DNA of 64,000 bases from Calothrix sp. NIES-2098 (GTDB lineage: Bacteria > Cyanobacteriota > Cyanobacteriia > Cyanobacteriales > Nostocaceae). The first letter of the stretch is position 1. Each line of letters opens with the position of its first letter. Below, one piece after another: positions 42,165-51,687 of the stretch. Location: contig AP018172.1 of assembly GCA_002368175.1 (NCBI GenBank), forward strand, positions 248,001-312,000, read 5' to 3'. The translations under genes and the position numbers were made by a program. The notes below the pieces were generated by a model. The model saw nothing but the letters and a program-made list of their open reading frames with translations, was not told where the DNA came from and did not search any database.

Positions 42165-44210
42165 ATGAACTACTTACTCGTTAAATTTTACGCGGCAGTT
42201 CAAAAAGTCGCTAATACTTTCCTGTGCGGATTGCTGCAACTAAGAAACAAACACTTGTTAGTGTTTGATATAGTTTTGTTTGCAGTTACCCCATTATTAG
42301 CGCTAATTATTCGTTTAGACGGTGATTTTTCCTTAAACGCATACATCAAAGAGTTAGGCACTGCCACCATACTTTTTATAGCAGTCAAACTAACTTTATT
42401 TTGGAATTTAGGTTTTTATAGACGTTACTGGCGCTATGCTAGTGTTGAAGAATTGACATACATAGCCATGTTGGTGTTGGCTGCGGTAGTCATTCAAAGT
42501 CTTTTATTTGATGTGCTTCAATATATACCTTATTTAAGCAGAGAAAAACTGCCACAATCGCTACCATTTATTGACGGATTACTTTCCTTTACCTTTATTG
42601 GGGGCTTACGTTTCAGTGTACGAGCCGTAGAAAGAACTAGCCAAAAACAAGTATTTTTGAACCAACACGAAAGGGTGTTAGTAGTTGGTGCTGGAAGTGC
42701 AGGGGTATCCCTCGTCCAAGAAATGCAAAGAAGTCCCCAATTGGGTTTTTATCCTGTAGCTTACATTGATGACGATCCACAAAAATTAAACGTACACATC
42801 CGTGGGATTCCAGTTATAGGCGATCGCTTCCAAATTCCTGAGGTTGTACAATCTCTCCAGATCCAAAAAGCGATCATTGCAATGCCAACAGTTGCAGGCA
42901 AAGTGATCCGGGAAATTGTCGATATTTGCAAAGCAAGTGGAGTTCAAACTTGCACATTACCTGGCATACATGAAATCCTCAACGGTCGTGTCCGAGTAGA
43001 CAGCATTCGCGATGTCAGAATTGAAGACTTGCTCAGACGCGAATCTGTGCAGACAGATATTGAAAGAGTTGCCCAATTTATTGCTGGCAAGAAAGTCTTC
43101 ATTACTGGTGCAGGTGGTTCTATTGGTAGCGAACTTTGCCGTCAAATATTTAACTGTCGTCCTGCGGAAATGATCCTGATTGGACATGGAGAAAACTCTG
43201 TCTTCAATATCCAACAGGAATTAGAACAACTGGTTCAAGTCATCAAACAAGATAGCCAAGTAAAACCGAATACCCCACGCATTTCTGCATTCATTGCTGA
43301 TATTCGCTTTCGCTATCGCTTAGAACAAGCCTTTGAGCAATTCCAGCCGGATGTGATTTTTCATGCCGCAGCCCATAAGCACGTTCCGCTGATGGAATTA
43401 AATCCAGCAGAAGCAATCACCAATAACGTCCTCGGCACCAAAAATCTGCTGGAACTGGCAAAGCAGTATGATGTCCAACATTTCGTGATGATCTCTACAG
43501 ACAAGGCAGTTAACCCTACCAATGTCATGGGTGCGAGTAAGCGAGTCGCCGAAATGTTAGTTCTGCAAACTGCCAGAGAGACTGGAAAGCCTTATGTAGC
43601 CGTGCGTTTTGGCAATGTGTTAGGCAGTCGTGGCAGTGTTGTTCCTACCTTCAAAAAACAAATTGCCGCAGGCGGGCCAGTAACCGTTACCCATCCCGAT
43701 ATCTGCCGTTATTTCATGACAATACCAGAGGCAGTTCAACTAGTTTTGCAGGCTGTAGTACTGGGTCGCAGTGGGGAAGTATTAATGTTGAATATGGGCG
43801 AACCAGTGAAAATAGTCGATCTAGCCAAAGAACTAATTCACCTTTCGGGATATGAAGTCAACAAAGACATTGACATTGTATTTACAGGTTTACGACCGGG
43901 TGAAAAGTTATTTGAGGAACTATTTATTGAAGGAGAAGAATACGAACCAACTCCCCACGAAAAACTGTTTGTAGTGAAAAATGCTAGTCGAATTATTCCC
44001 GCAAATCTGAATGCGATCGTAGAAAATTTGTGTAAAGCAGCAGATAAAAACGATGGGGCTTTAATTAAATATTTAATTGGGCAATTAGTCACGGGATATA
44101 GTCCAAAATCTTGGCAATCAGAAGCTCCAATCCATCTCACAACAACCGAGCCAAGAAATTCCGCTAATCAGATAGCTAAAGTAGGAAAAATGAAACCACA
44201 AGGGGCTTAA
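42165..44210 (+). CDS. Nucleotide-sugar epimerase/dehydratase, CapD/FlaA1/WbpM family
   Basis: 681 residues. Four N-terminal membrane spans (~30-160) are followed by a nucleotide-binding CoA-like region (RVLVVGAGSAGVSLVQEM) and a soluble SDR domain (~310-600). The NAD motif is ITGAGGSIGSEL, and the active region is STDKAVNPTNVMGASKR, with Met in place of the usual SDR Tyr, as in the large 4,6-dehydratases of the WbpM type. It should make a UDP-4-keto-6-deoxy sugar for glycan synthesis at the inner membrane. It is the first gene of the locus. Confidence 0.95.
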   Translation: MNYLLVKFYAAVQKVANTFLCGLLQLRNKHLLVFDIVLFAVTPLLALIIRLDGDFSLNAYIKELGTATILFIAVKLTLFWNLGFYRRYWRYASVEELTYIAMLVLAAVVIQSLLFDVLQYIPYLSREKLPQSLPFIDGLLSFTFIGGLRFSVRAVERTSQKQVFLNQHERVLVVGAGSAGVSLVQEMQRSPQLGFYPVAYIDDDPQKLNVHIRGIPVIGDRFQIPEVVQSLQIQKAIIAMPTVAGKVIREIVDICKASGVQTCTLPGIHEILNGRVRVDSIRDVRIEDLLRRESVQTDIERVAQFIAGKKVFITGAGGSIGSELCRQIFNCRPAEMILIGHGENSVFNIQQELEQLVQVIKQDSQVKPNTPRISAFIADIRFRYRLEQAFEQFQPDVIFHAAAHKHVPLMELNPAEAITNNVLGTKNLLELAKQYDVQHFVMISTDKAVNPTNVMGASKRVAEMLVLQTARETGKPYVAVRFGNVLGSRGSVVPTFKKQIAAGGPVTVTHPDICRYFMTIPEAVQLVLQAVVLGRSGEVLMLNMGEPVKIVDLAKELIHLSGYEVNKDIDIVFTGLRPGEKLFEELFIEGEEYEPTPHEKLFVVKNASRIIPANLNAIVENLCKAADKNDGALIKYLIGQLVTGYSPKSWQSEAPIHLTTTEPRNSANQIAKVGKMKPQGA

Positions 44211-44324
44211 AAACAGGAAATAAAGTTTTTAATTCCTGAGGATTATTCCCAAAAATATCTATTAGCGGCAATCAACATCAAGAACCATCAGCATATCAAT
44301 ATAATCTTCCAGATATTAAATAGC

Positions 44325-45326
44325 ATGTCGTCTATCACATCGCGATCCTTTTCTTTGCTCGCAAATCTTGCCAAAACATTTGTCAGACGAAAAACTGATT
44401 GGGTCATTGGAATTTATACAGGGGAATCTCCTGTAAAGTTAGGTTCGCCAAAAAATTTCAGAAATCCAGTCTTGACGGCTAAGGATGTAACCGATGTACC
44501 AGCCAAGTTTGTCGCTGACCCCTTCATGGTGCGTGAGGATGGCAGTTGGTACCTGTTCTTTGAGGTGCTAAACAATCGCCGAAAAAAAGGAGAAATCGCC
44601 CTAGCAACTAGCAACGATGGATATAGCTGGAAGTATCAACAAATAGTACTGACTGAAGCTTTTCACTTGTCTTATCCTTATGTATTCAAATTTCAAAATG
44701 AATACTACATGATTCCTGAAAGCTATGAAGCTAATTCGATTAGATTGTACAAAGCTGTTAATTTTCCAACTCAATGGACATTAGTCAAAACTTTATTAGA
44801 TGGTAGCGATTATGTAGACTCTTCGATTTTTAATTTCAACGATCGGTGGTGGCTGTTTACCACATCATTTAAAAGCAATATTCTGCGTCTGTTCTATGCT
44901 GATGACTTGATGGGAAATTGGATTGAACATCCTCAAAGCCCTGTGATTGAAGAAAATGTCAATATAGCCAGACCAGGGGGTAGAGTTCTCGTATCAAATG
45001 GCCAAATTTTCAGATATACCCAGGATGGTGAGGGATTTTATGGTAATCAGGTGCGTGCCTTTGAAATCACTAATTTAACAACAACAAATTATGCAGAAAA
45101 ACCAGTCAAAGAAAACCCAATTCTCAAAGGTAGCGGCTTTGGTTGGAATAAAACGGGAATGCATACTATCGATCCCCATCAAATGGAGGATGGTAAATGG
45201 ATAGCCTGTGTAGATGGATATCGCATCGTTGTAGTTTTTGGGCTGGACTTAGATTATTTCAAAAAAGCTCTTAACTTTAGCGAGCCTAGACAAGCTGAAA
45301 TTCAATTTAGCAAATCAGGTTCATAG
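44325..45326 (+). CDS. GH43-like beta-propeller protein of polysaccharide clusters
   Basis: 333 residues without a signal peptide. Repeated blades of a five-bladed propeller are seen: KFVADPFMVREDGSWYLFFE, LSYPYVFKFQNEYYMIPESY, YVDSSIFNFNDRWWLFTTSF, IARPGGRVLVSNGQIFRYTQ and MHTIDPHQMEDGKWIACVDG. The Asp/Glu pattern resembles GH43-type and GINT1 N-terminal-like domains often found beside glycosyltransferases. It probably handles a glycan, but reaction and substrate are not known. TATAAT at 44299-44304 lies just upstream, so an extra promoter is possible. It is in line with the downstream flippase gene. Confidence 0.8.
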   Translation: MSSITSRSFSLLANLAKTFVRRKTDWVIGIYTGESPVKLGSPKNFRNPVLTAKDVTDVPAKFVADPFMVREDGSWYLFFEVLNNRRKKGEIALATSNDGYSWKYQQIVLTEAFHLSYPYVFKFQNEYYMIPESYEANSIRLYKAVNFPTQWTLVKTLLDGSDYVDSSIFNFNDRWWLFTTSFKSNILRLFYADDLMGNWIEHPQSPVIEENVNIARPGGRVLVSNGQIFRYTQDGEGFYGNQVRAFEITNLTTTNYAEKPVKENPILKGSGFGWNKTGMHTIDPHQMEDGKWIACVDGYRIVVVFGLDLDYFKKALNFSEPRQAEIQFSKSGS

Positions 45327-45399
45327 ACGCCAACTGTTAAATAAACCTGCGATCGCTCCTCATGATGAATCCACAGAATTTGAGATAGAAACCGAAAGG

Positions 45400-46713
45400 A
45401 TGCAACAGTACAAATCACTCACACTACGCCGTAACTTCTCCTGGACTTTTGTTGGTAATGCTGTCTATGCAGCTTGCCAATGGGGAATGTTGATGGTGCT
45501 TGCGAAACTCGGTAGTCCGGAGATGGTAGGGCAGTTCACATTAGGGCTGGCAATTACTGCACCCGTATTTATGTTTACAAATCTCGATTTGCGCCATGTC
45601 CAGGCGACAGACGCTAAATCCCAGTATCTCTTCAGCGACTACCTTGGTTTGCGGATCGTCTCAACATTGCTGGCACTTGTGGTGATTGTAGGAATTACTT
45701 TCAAAGCTGGATACAACTGGGAGACATCGCTAGCCATTTTCCTGGTTGGTTTGGCAAAGGCATTCGAGTCTATTAGCGACGTTTTCTACGGGCTGTTTCA
45801 GCAGAACGAACGAATGGATCGCATTGCCTTTTCGTTGATGATTAGAGGCCCGCTGTCGCTGTTACTGCTAGGTATAGGCGTTTACATGTCGGGTCGCGTT
45901 GTGTGGGGAGTAGTTGGCTTGGCTATGGCTTGGGCTGTGGTTTTGCTTGGCTACGACCTGCGTAATGGCAGATTGCTTCTCAATCATCTGCGAGCAATGC
46001 CACAGGATGAAAGAGGGAGAAAAGGCGAACAGGCGTTTGCACTGCGGCCTCAGTGGCAAAAGAGAACATTGACAAAACTAGTATGGCTAGCTCTGCCCAT
46101 CGGTTTTACAATGGCGCTCATTTCTCTGAATAGCAACATACCGCGCTATTTTATTGAGCAAAATTTAGGGCAGCGGGAACTGGGAGTTTTTGCAGCGATC
46201 GCTTACTTAATGGTAGCAGGCAGCATGGTAGTGACTGCTCTAGGACAATCCGCTACTCCTAGGCTGGCTAAATACTATGCAGACGGAAATGGCATCGCTT
46301 TCCGAACACTGCTGATCAAAATGGTAGGGATCGCTACTCTACTTGGCGGAATAGCCGTCTTGCTGGCGCTTGTCGCAGGTAAAGAGATTTTAACCGTTCT
46401 TTACCAACCTGAGTATGCCCAGCATCAAAATTTGTTTGTATGGTTAATGGTTGCAGCTGGCATTGGTTATGTATCTTCTTTTCTCGGTTATGGAATTGCT
46501 GCGGCCAGATACTTCCGTATCCAAGTACCTTTGTTTGCTTTAGTAACAACTTCATCAGCTATAGCTTGTCTCTGGTTGCTGCCAATTTATGGACTACCAG
46601 GAGCAGCATTCGCACTGATGATTTCGGGAATTGTCCAAGCTGTACTCAGTGTAGGAGTTCTCTTTCAAATACTACGCAGGCTTAACAGACAGCAGGAAGA
46701 AGTAACTCTTTAA
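45400..46713 (+). CDS. Wzx-like oligosaccharide flippase
   Basis: 437 residues of mostly membrane spans (about 12), starting QQYKSLTLRRNFSWTFVGNA, of the polysaccharide-transport (MOP/Wzx) superfamily. Typical pattern: AACQWGMLMVLAKLGSPEMV, ILTVLYQPEYAQHQNLFVWL and GLPGAAFALMISGIVQAVLS. It should move lipid-linked repeat units across the inner membrane. It lies between the propeller gene and an FkbM methyltransferase, on the same strand and closely spaced, so co-transcription is likely. The start is the ATG directly after GAAAGG. Confidence 0.93.
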   Translation: MQQYKSLTLRRNFSWTFVGNAVYAACQWGMLMVLAKLGSPEMVGQFTLGLAITAPVFMFTNLDLRHVQATDAKSQYLFSDYLGLRIVSTLLALVVIVGITFKAGYNWETSLAIFLVGLAKAFESISDVFYGLFQQNERMDRIAFSLMIRGPLSLLLLGIGVYMSGRVVWGVVGLAMAWAVVLLGYDLRNGRLLLNHLRAMPQDERGRKGEQAFALRPQWQKRTLTKLVWLALPIGFTMALISLNSNIPRYFIEQNLGQRELGVFAAIAYLMVAGSMVVTALGQSATPRLAKYYADGNGIAFRTLLIKMVGIATLLGGIAVLLALVAGKEILTVLYQPEYAQHQNLFVWLMVAAGIGYVSSFLGYGIAAARYFRIQVPLFALVTTSSAIACLWLLPIYGLPGAAFALMISGIVQAVLSVGVLFQILRRLNRQQEEVTL

Positions 46714-46761
46714 CAAGTGCAAATCTTCAACCAATTAGTAATACAAAAATCAGGGTGGGTC

Positions 46762-47652
46762 ATGACTAATTTTAAAAAAACTATAAAATCGCTCCTCAGC
46801 AATCTCGCTCAAAATCCTTTAACTAAACCACTTTTATTATCTGTTGCTCGTACTGGTTTATTACCTCAATCAATCTGGCAACGCTTACCAGTTCAGGAAA
46901 CTTTTTCTGTTTCACTGTTTGAGGGAAAATCTTTTAAATATTCAAGCATTGCTAATGATGGTATTGGTAGGCATCTGTTTTGGCGCGGCATTAAATCTTA
47001 TGAGCCGGAAACGATTAAATTATTCTACAGATTAGTGCAAAAAGCTCATCTATTTTTAGATGTTGGTGCAAACACAGGACTCTTTACCTTAGTGGCTTTG
47101 GCTGCAAATGAAAACTCCCAAGTTATTTCATTTGAACCAGTTCCCAATGTGTATAAACTTTTAGTTTCTAATGTGAAGATTAATGGCTGGACTGAGCGAG
47201 TTCAAGAGCGAAACGAAGCAGTTTCTAATACTCTTGGCTCAACAAAATTACATATTCCTAGTGAAGATGTACCTAAGTCAGCTAGCCTAAATATTCAAGG
47301 ATTTAGAGGTATGGAAGGCGCTCTGGTAGATGTGCCAGTAACAACTATCGATGCTGTTTGCACCAGCAATAAAAAAGTAGACTTGATCAAAATTGATGTT
47401 GAGGGATTAGAAGATAAAGTCTTGCAGGGAATGGAAAGGGTATTAAGCGAATCAAAGCCTACCTTAATTATTGAATGTAATCCTGACGATCCATTCCTAA
47501 ATGTTGAGAGTATTCTGAGCAAATTTGGTTATCACTTTTTTCACGTACGCGCAGAAGGACCTGTACCGATGGATCGGATTGTCCCAGATGAAACAGGCCA
47601 GTATCGCAACTATTTATGTACTGTTCATCACAACTGGGAGGAAATTAATTAG
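46762..47652 (+). CDS. FkbM-family SAM-dependent methyltransferase
   Basis: 296 residues from the ATG at 46762, preceded by CAGGGTGGG; a GTG at 46717 would add 15 residues. The SAM-binding motif is LFLDVGANTGLFTLVAL, followed by ISFEPVPNVYKLLVSN and the family's LIKIDVEGLEDKVLQGM. The enzyme probably O-methylates a sugar or lipid-linked glycan. It starts 48 bases after the flippase stop and ends 3 bases before the next glycosyltransferase gene, a tight operon position. Confidence 0.93.
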   Translation: MTNFKKTIKSLLSNLAQNPLTKPLLLSVARTGLLPQSIWQRLPVQETFSVSLFEGKSFKYSSIANDGIGRHLFWRGIKSYEPETIKLFYRLVQKAHLFLDVGANTGLFTLVALAANENSQVISFEPVPNVYKLLVSNVKINGWTERVQERNEAVSNTLGSTKLHIPSEDVPKSASLNIQGFRGMEGALVDVPVTTIDAVCTSNKKVDLIKIDVEGLEDKVLQGMERVLSESKPTLIIECNPDDPFLNVESILSKFGYHFFHVRAEGPVPMDRIVPDETGQYRNYLCTVHHNWEEIN

Positions 47653-47655
47653 GTC

Positions 47656-48804
47656 ATGAAAAAACGCATACTACACGTTGTGGGTGGCATGAATCGGGGT
47701 GGAATTGAAACTTGGCTAATGCAAGTTTTACACCACATAGATCGCGATCGCTTCCAGATGGATTTTTTAGTTCATACAGCACAGCCTTGTGCTTACGATG
47801 ACGAAATTCGCGCCCTTAACAGCCAAATTATTCCCTGTCCGCATACATCTCGACCGTGGACTTATGCCTTGAATTTTCAGCGCATTCTCCGCGACTACGG
47901 TCCTTACGATATTGTCCATAGCCATGTGCATCTGTTCAGTGGCTATGTCATGCGTTTAGCTTGGCAAGCAGGTGTACCCATTCGCATTGCTCACTGTCAC
48001 ACAGATACCTCTGCAATTGAAACCAAGGGAGGGCTTAATCGCCGCTTATATTACTCTTGGATGAAATCTTGGATTAACCGTTATGCCACGCTAGGTCTGG
48101 GAATTAACCCCAAAGCAGTAGCAGCTTTGTTTGGTTCAACCAACGAAACCGATCCGCGTTGGGGAGTTATTGGTTATTGCATTGACCCGACTCCATTTCG
48201 GGATGAAGTGGATAAACTAACTGTGCGCGCTGAACTTGGTATTCCTGCCGATGTTTTTGTTGTTGGTCACATTGGCAGATTTGTAGAAGTTAAAAATCAT
48301 ACATTTATCCTTGACGTTGCCGCAGAATTAGCTCAGAGAGAACCAAAAATGCGCCTGTTATTAGTGGGAGATGGTTCGCTGCGCCCAGAAATGGAACAAA
48401 AAGCCCAGCAGTTGGGTTTAAGCGATCGCGTCATTTTTGCTGGTGTCCGGTCTGATATTCCCCGACTTATGTTAGGTGCTATGGATATTTTTCTGTTTCC
48501 ATCACTGTTTGAGGGTCTGGGAAATGTGCGCTTAGAAGCACAAGCGGCTGGGTTACGCAGTGTGATTTCCAATGTGGTTCCAGAAGAAGGCGATGTCATC
48601 CAACCTCTAGTGCAGCGACTATCTCTAAATGAACCAGCTGCTAAATGGGCGGAAGTAATTTTAGCTTGGCGAAATACAGCACCTGCCATTAGTCAATCTG
48701 ATGCTTTAGCAATAATGGCAAATAGTAAGTTCAGCATCGAAACCTGTGTTAAGGACTTAGAGAAGATTTATCAAGCTCAAATATCTCAGGAGGTTGTGGT
48801 ATGA
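47656..48804 (+). CDS. GT4-type glycosyltransferase
   Basis: 382 residues, GT-B fold. N-terminal HVVGGMNRGGIETWLMQVLH is the acceptor-side motif of GT4 enzymes, and the donor site is HIGRFVEVKNHTFILDV and LFPSLFEGLGNVRLEAQAAG, keeping the E-x7-E pair. It should add one sugar to a lipid-linked intermediate at the cytosolic face. GGGAGGAAATT upstream is a likely ribosome binding site. Its stop overlaps the start of the Wzy-like gene by four bases (ATGA). Confidence 0.93.
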   Translation: MKKRILHVVGGMNRGGIETWLMQVLHHIDRDRFQMDFLVHTAQPCAYDDEIRALNSQIIPCPHTSRPWTYALNFQRILRDYGPYDIVHSHVHLFSGYVMRLAWQAGVPIRIAHCHTDTSAIETKGGLNRRLYYSWMKSWINRYATLGLGINPKAVAALFGSTNETDPRWGVIGYCIDPTPFRDEVDKLTVRAELGIPADVFVVGHIGRFVEVKNHTFILDVAAELAQREPKMRLLLVGDGSLRPEMEQKAQQLGLSDRVIFAGVRSDIPRLMLGAMDIFLFPSLFEGLGNVRLEAQAAGLRSVISNVVPEEGDVIQPLVQRLSLNEPAAKWAEVILAWRNTAPAISQSDALAIMANSKFSIETCVKDLEKIYQAQISQEVVV

Positions 48805-50336
48805 ATCGCGCACACCTCCACCCAAAAACAGCCTATCCAGACAGTGTAATTATTTCGATTTTTCTCTGTCTGCTGACATTAGTGGGCTTCTTGCAAACTA
48901 CCAACCAATTTCTCCATTGGTTTCTCATTCCCGTGACATTATGTGGAATTTTAATTTGTATTGACGCTGTTGAATGGTTCCGGGGGCGGTTAGATATCTT
49001 CTCCCCCGTGGGCGTTATGGGTTTATTAGGTCTGCATTTCTTCTTCTTAGCGCCTCTACTTCACGTCAGTTATGACTATTGGCTAGGTGGCGATCTAACG
49101 CCACCTCCAGACTGGCGGCCTTGGGTTGGTGGCATGGCTACTCTGAATTTATTAGGTATTTTACTCTATCGCATTTCTCGGAATGGGAATTCAAACCCTG
49201 CCAAGCATCAATCAAGTAAGACAATTTGGACGATCGATCGACAACGTTTTCCTTTTGTTGTTGGTGCTGCCCTAATTATTTGTTGTGTTTTACAGGTAGT
49301 GGTTTACATCCAGTATGGAGGGTTAATTGGCTATATCAATGCTTTTGCAGATAAAGAAACTGAAGCTGGTGTAGGTCAAGGCTGGCTATTGATGATTTGC
49401 GAAAGCTTTCCCAATTTAGCCATGATGGCATTTACGGTCTATGCCCGCGATAAAAAAAGATTGCAATCGTGGCCTGTATTGATAACTGTTTTAATCGTCT
49501 TCTTTTTCGTCAAATTACTATTTGGCGGACTTCGTGGCAGCCGCAGTAATACAGTATGGGCATTATTTTGGGCGGCAGGAATGATTCATTTCTGGCTCAA
49601 GAAAATTAGTAAAAAACAAATCTTAATTAGTTTAGTATTTTTAATATTATTTATGTACTTTTATGGTTTCTTAAAATCAGGAGGAATTGAAGGAGTTCAA
49701 ACAGCTTTACAAGGACAAGAAGCTCGTCAAGAATATGTCGCAGAAAAAGGCAGAGATTGGGAAACTTTAGTATTTGGAGATTTAGGAAGAACTGATATTC
49801 ATGCTTATATGCTTTACCGGATAATGCGCCATGATAGCGATTACGAATATGCATGGGGTAGAACTTATTTTGCTGCCTTTACTATTCTCATTCCAGGGCA
49901 ACTTTGGCCTTTTCCAGAAAAGCCACCTAATAAATCTAAGGAAGGAACAGAACTGCTTTATGGAAAGGGTTCCTTTATTCCTAAAGTATGGGTATCTTCT
50001 AGGGTTTACGGAATTGCAGGCGAAACAATGCTCAACTTTGGCCCCTATGCTGTTCCCTTTGGATATATAGCGCTTGGCTTAATTGTGGGAGCTATTCAAC
50101 GTTCGATGATGAGTTTTTCGCGATTCGATACTCGCTTACTTTTGATGCCAATGCTCATCAATTTTAGTTTTACAATTTTGATCGGCGATCTAGATAATCT
50201 TATATATTTTTTAGTAACAGTAGGAGGTGTTCCTTCCTTAGTACTTTTTGTCAGTTCTAAAAAGCAATTAATGGGAAATTTAGACAGTAATTATCTGAGC
50301 TTCGATCGAGTAATAAAATTGAAAGGTAGTAGATAA
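48801..50336 (+). CDS. Wzy-like oligosaccharide repeat-unit polymerase
   Basis: 511 residues with about 10-12 membrane spans, starting at an ATG coupled to the preceding gene. FVKLLFGGLRGSRSNTVWAL and the long loop after it (SGGIEGVQTALQGQEARQEY, FGDLGRTDIHAYMLYRI) fit the O-antigen polymerase type, as do the late spans with FGPYAVPFGYIALGLIVGAI. It would join repeat units at the periplasmic face. Wzy proteins have low sequence identity, so the call rests on topology, size and its place beside the flippase and transferases. Confidence 0.85.
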   Translation: MNRAHLHPKTAYPDSVIISIFLCLLTLVGFLQTTNQFLHWFLIPVTLCGILICIDAVEWFRGRLDIFSPVGVMGLLGLHFFFLAPLLHVSYDYWLGGDLTPPPDWRPWVGGMATLNLLGILLYRISRNGNSNPAKHQSSKTIWTIDRQRFPFVVGAALIICCVLQVVVYIQYGGLIGYINAFADKETEAGVGQGWLLMICESFPNLAMMAFTVYARDKKRLQSWPVLITVLIVFFFVKLLFGGLRGSRSNTVWALFWAAGMIHFWLKKISKKQILISLVFLILFMYFYGFLKSGGIEGVQTALQGQEARQEYVAEKGRDWETLVFGDLGRTDIHAYMLYRIMRHDSDYEYAWGRTYFAAFTILIPGQLWPFPEKPPNKSKEGTELLYGKGSFIPKVWVSSRVYGIAGETMLNFGPYAVPFGYIALGLIVGAIQRSMMSFSRFDTRLLLMPMLINFSFTILIGDLDNLIYFLVTVGGVPSLVLFVSSKKQLMGNLDSNYLSFDRVIKLKGSR

Positions 50337-50488
50337 ATTTCTATGTCTACTGTTAGTAAGTTTAATAATAAATAGCAAAAATTTATAGGCTGTCTTCTTT
50401 ATAGTTACTTTGTTCTAGTGTTTTGAAACTTCTCTATAAGTATGAGGTAGCGGTAGAAACTAAATAAATAAAAAGGTGGGTTAGCAAT

Positions 50489-51631
50489 ATGCCAAAAGTT
50501 CTTCATCTAATTCATAGTTTAAACAGGGGCGGAATTGAGATTTGGCTACTTTCTATGTTGCGTCAAATTCCCCGCAAGGAGTGGGAAATGGATTTTTGCT
50601 GCAAGGGGCAAGATGTAGGCCCACTAGCAGGAATTGCCGAACAATTAGGTGCACAGGTGTTGCACTGTCAATTAAGTTTTGCTCATGTTGGTTTCATTCA
50701 GAAACTCAAACGTATTTTAACTGAGGGAAATTACCAGATCCTGCACAACCATTTAGAAGCTTACAGCGGTCTTGCTGTTTGGCTAGGTCGTCAATTAGGA
50801 ATTCCCGTCATTACTTCTTTTCACAACACGAATTTTTTTACTCCCCAAACGCCGTTAACTCGCACTTTCTTGATTCGGGAATTGCGGTCAGTTTACGCGA
50901 TGGTTAGCGTTCGCTATGCACTTCACCATTCTCATCTGGTGACAGGTTGTTCTCAGGGAGTAATTAACAGTCTGGCTACGTTTGAGAAAAATATTCAAAT
51001 TCCTTATCGCATTTTGTATTATGGTGTGAATATTCCGGAGCTATCAACTCCTGAAGAATGTGCTGAGTTACGCCGTTCCTTTGGTTGGCCTGGAGATACG
51101 CCGCTTCTGCTGCATGTAGGGCGTTTGATAGAGCAGAAAAATCACCTAGGACTTTTGTCTATATTTGAGCGAGTTTTAGAACAGATTCCTAACGCAAAAT
51201 TGCTGTTAGTAGGAGAAGGGCCTCTTCAAAGTTTAATTGAGGAAACTATAGCTAAACGTGGGCTGGAAAATGCAGTTCGATTACTAGGGCTGCGTGACGA
51301 TGTACCCTCATTGATGAGCAAGTCTAATGTTTTTTTACTACCCTCTTTTCATGAAGGGTTGCCAGTAGTCTCTCTGGAAGCTAGTGCTGCTGGACTGCCA
51401 ATTGTCGGCTCAAAAATACCCGGTTTGATAGAAGCAGTTCGCGATCGCGAAACGGCGATATTGCACGATGTAGAAGATATTGATGGCATGGCTAAATCTA
51501 CCATTGAAATTCTCCGCGATCGCCAGTATGCCGAGCAACTTGCTCATGCGGGGCGAACTCGGATAATCAATAACTTTTCAATTGAGAATAGTGCCAAAGG
51601 ACTAACAGAGATTTACAAATCTTTTGTCTAG
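50489..51631 (+). CDS. GT4-type glycosyltransferase
   Basis: 380 residues. Acceptor motif HLIHSLNRGGIEIWLLSMLR is very like that of the GT at 47656, suggesting a paralogue. Donor motifs are LHVGRLIEQKNHLGLLSIFE and LPSFHEGLPVVSLEASAAGL, with the E-x7-E pair. Full length for the GT4 class and soluble or peripheral. It follows the polymerase after ~150 bases. AAAAGGTGGG before the ATG is a good ribosome binding site. Substrate sugar unknown. Confidence 0.93.
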   Translation: MPKVLHLIHSLNRGGIEIWLLSMLRQIPRKEWEMDFCCKGQDVGPLAGIAEQLGAQVLHCQLSFAHVGFIQKLKRILTEGNYQILHNHLEAYSGLAVWLGRQLGIPVITSFHNTNFFTPQTPLTRTFLIRELRSVYAMVSVRYALHHSHLVTGCSQGVINSLATFEKNIQIPYRILYYGVNIPELSTPEECAELRRSFGWPGDTPLLLHVGRLIEQKNHLGLLSIFERVLEQIPNAKLLLVGEGPLQSLIEETIAKRGLENAVRLLGLRDDVPSLMSKSNVFLLPSFHEGLPVVSLEASAAGLPIVGSKIPGLIEAVRDRETAILHDVEDIDGMAKSTIEILRDRQYAEQLAHAGRTRIINNFSIENSAKGLTEIYKSFV

Positions 51632-51687
51632 TTCCAAAAACCAAATGCTTTAACAAAACAGTATCAACTTTTATTAACAATATATGA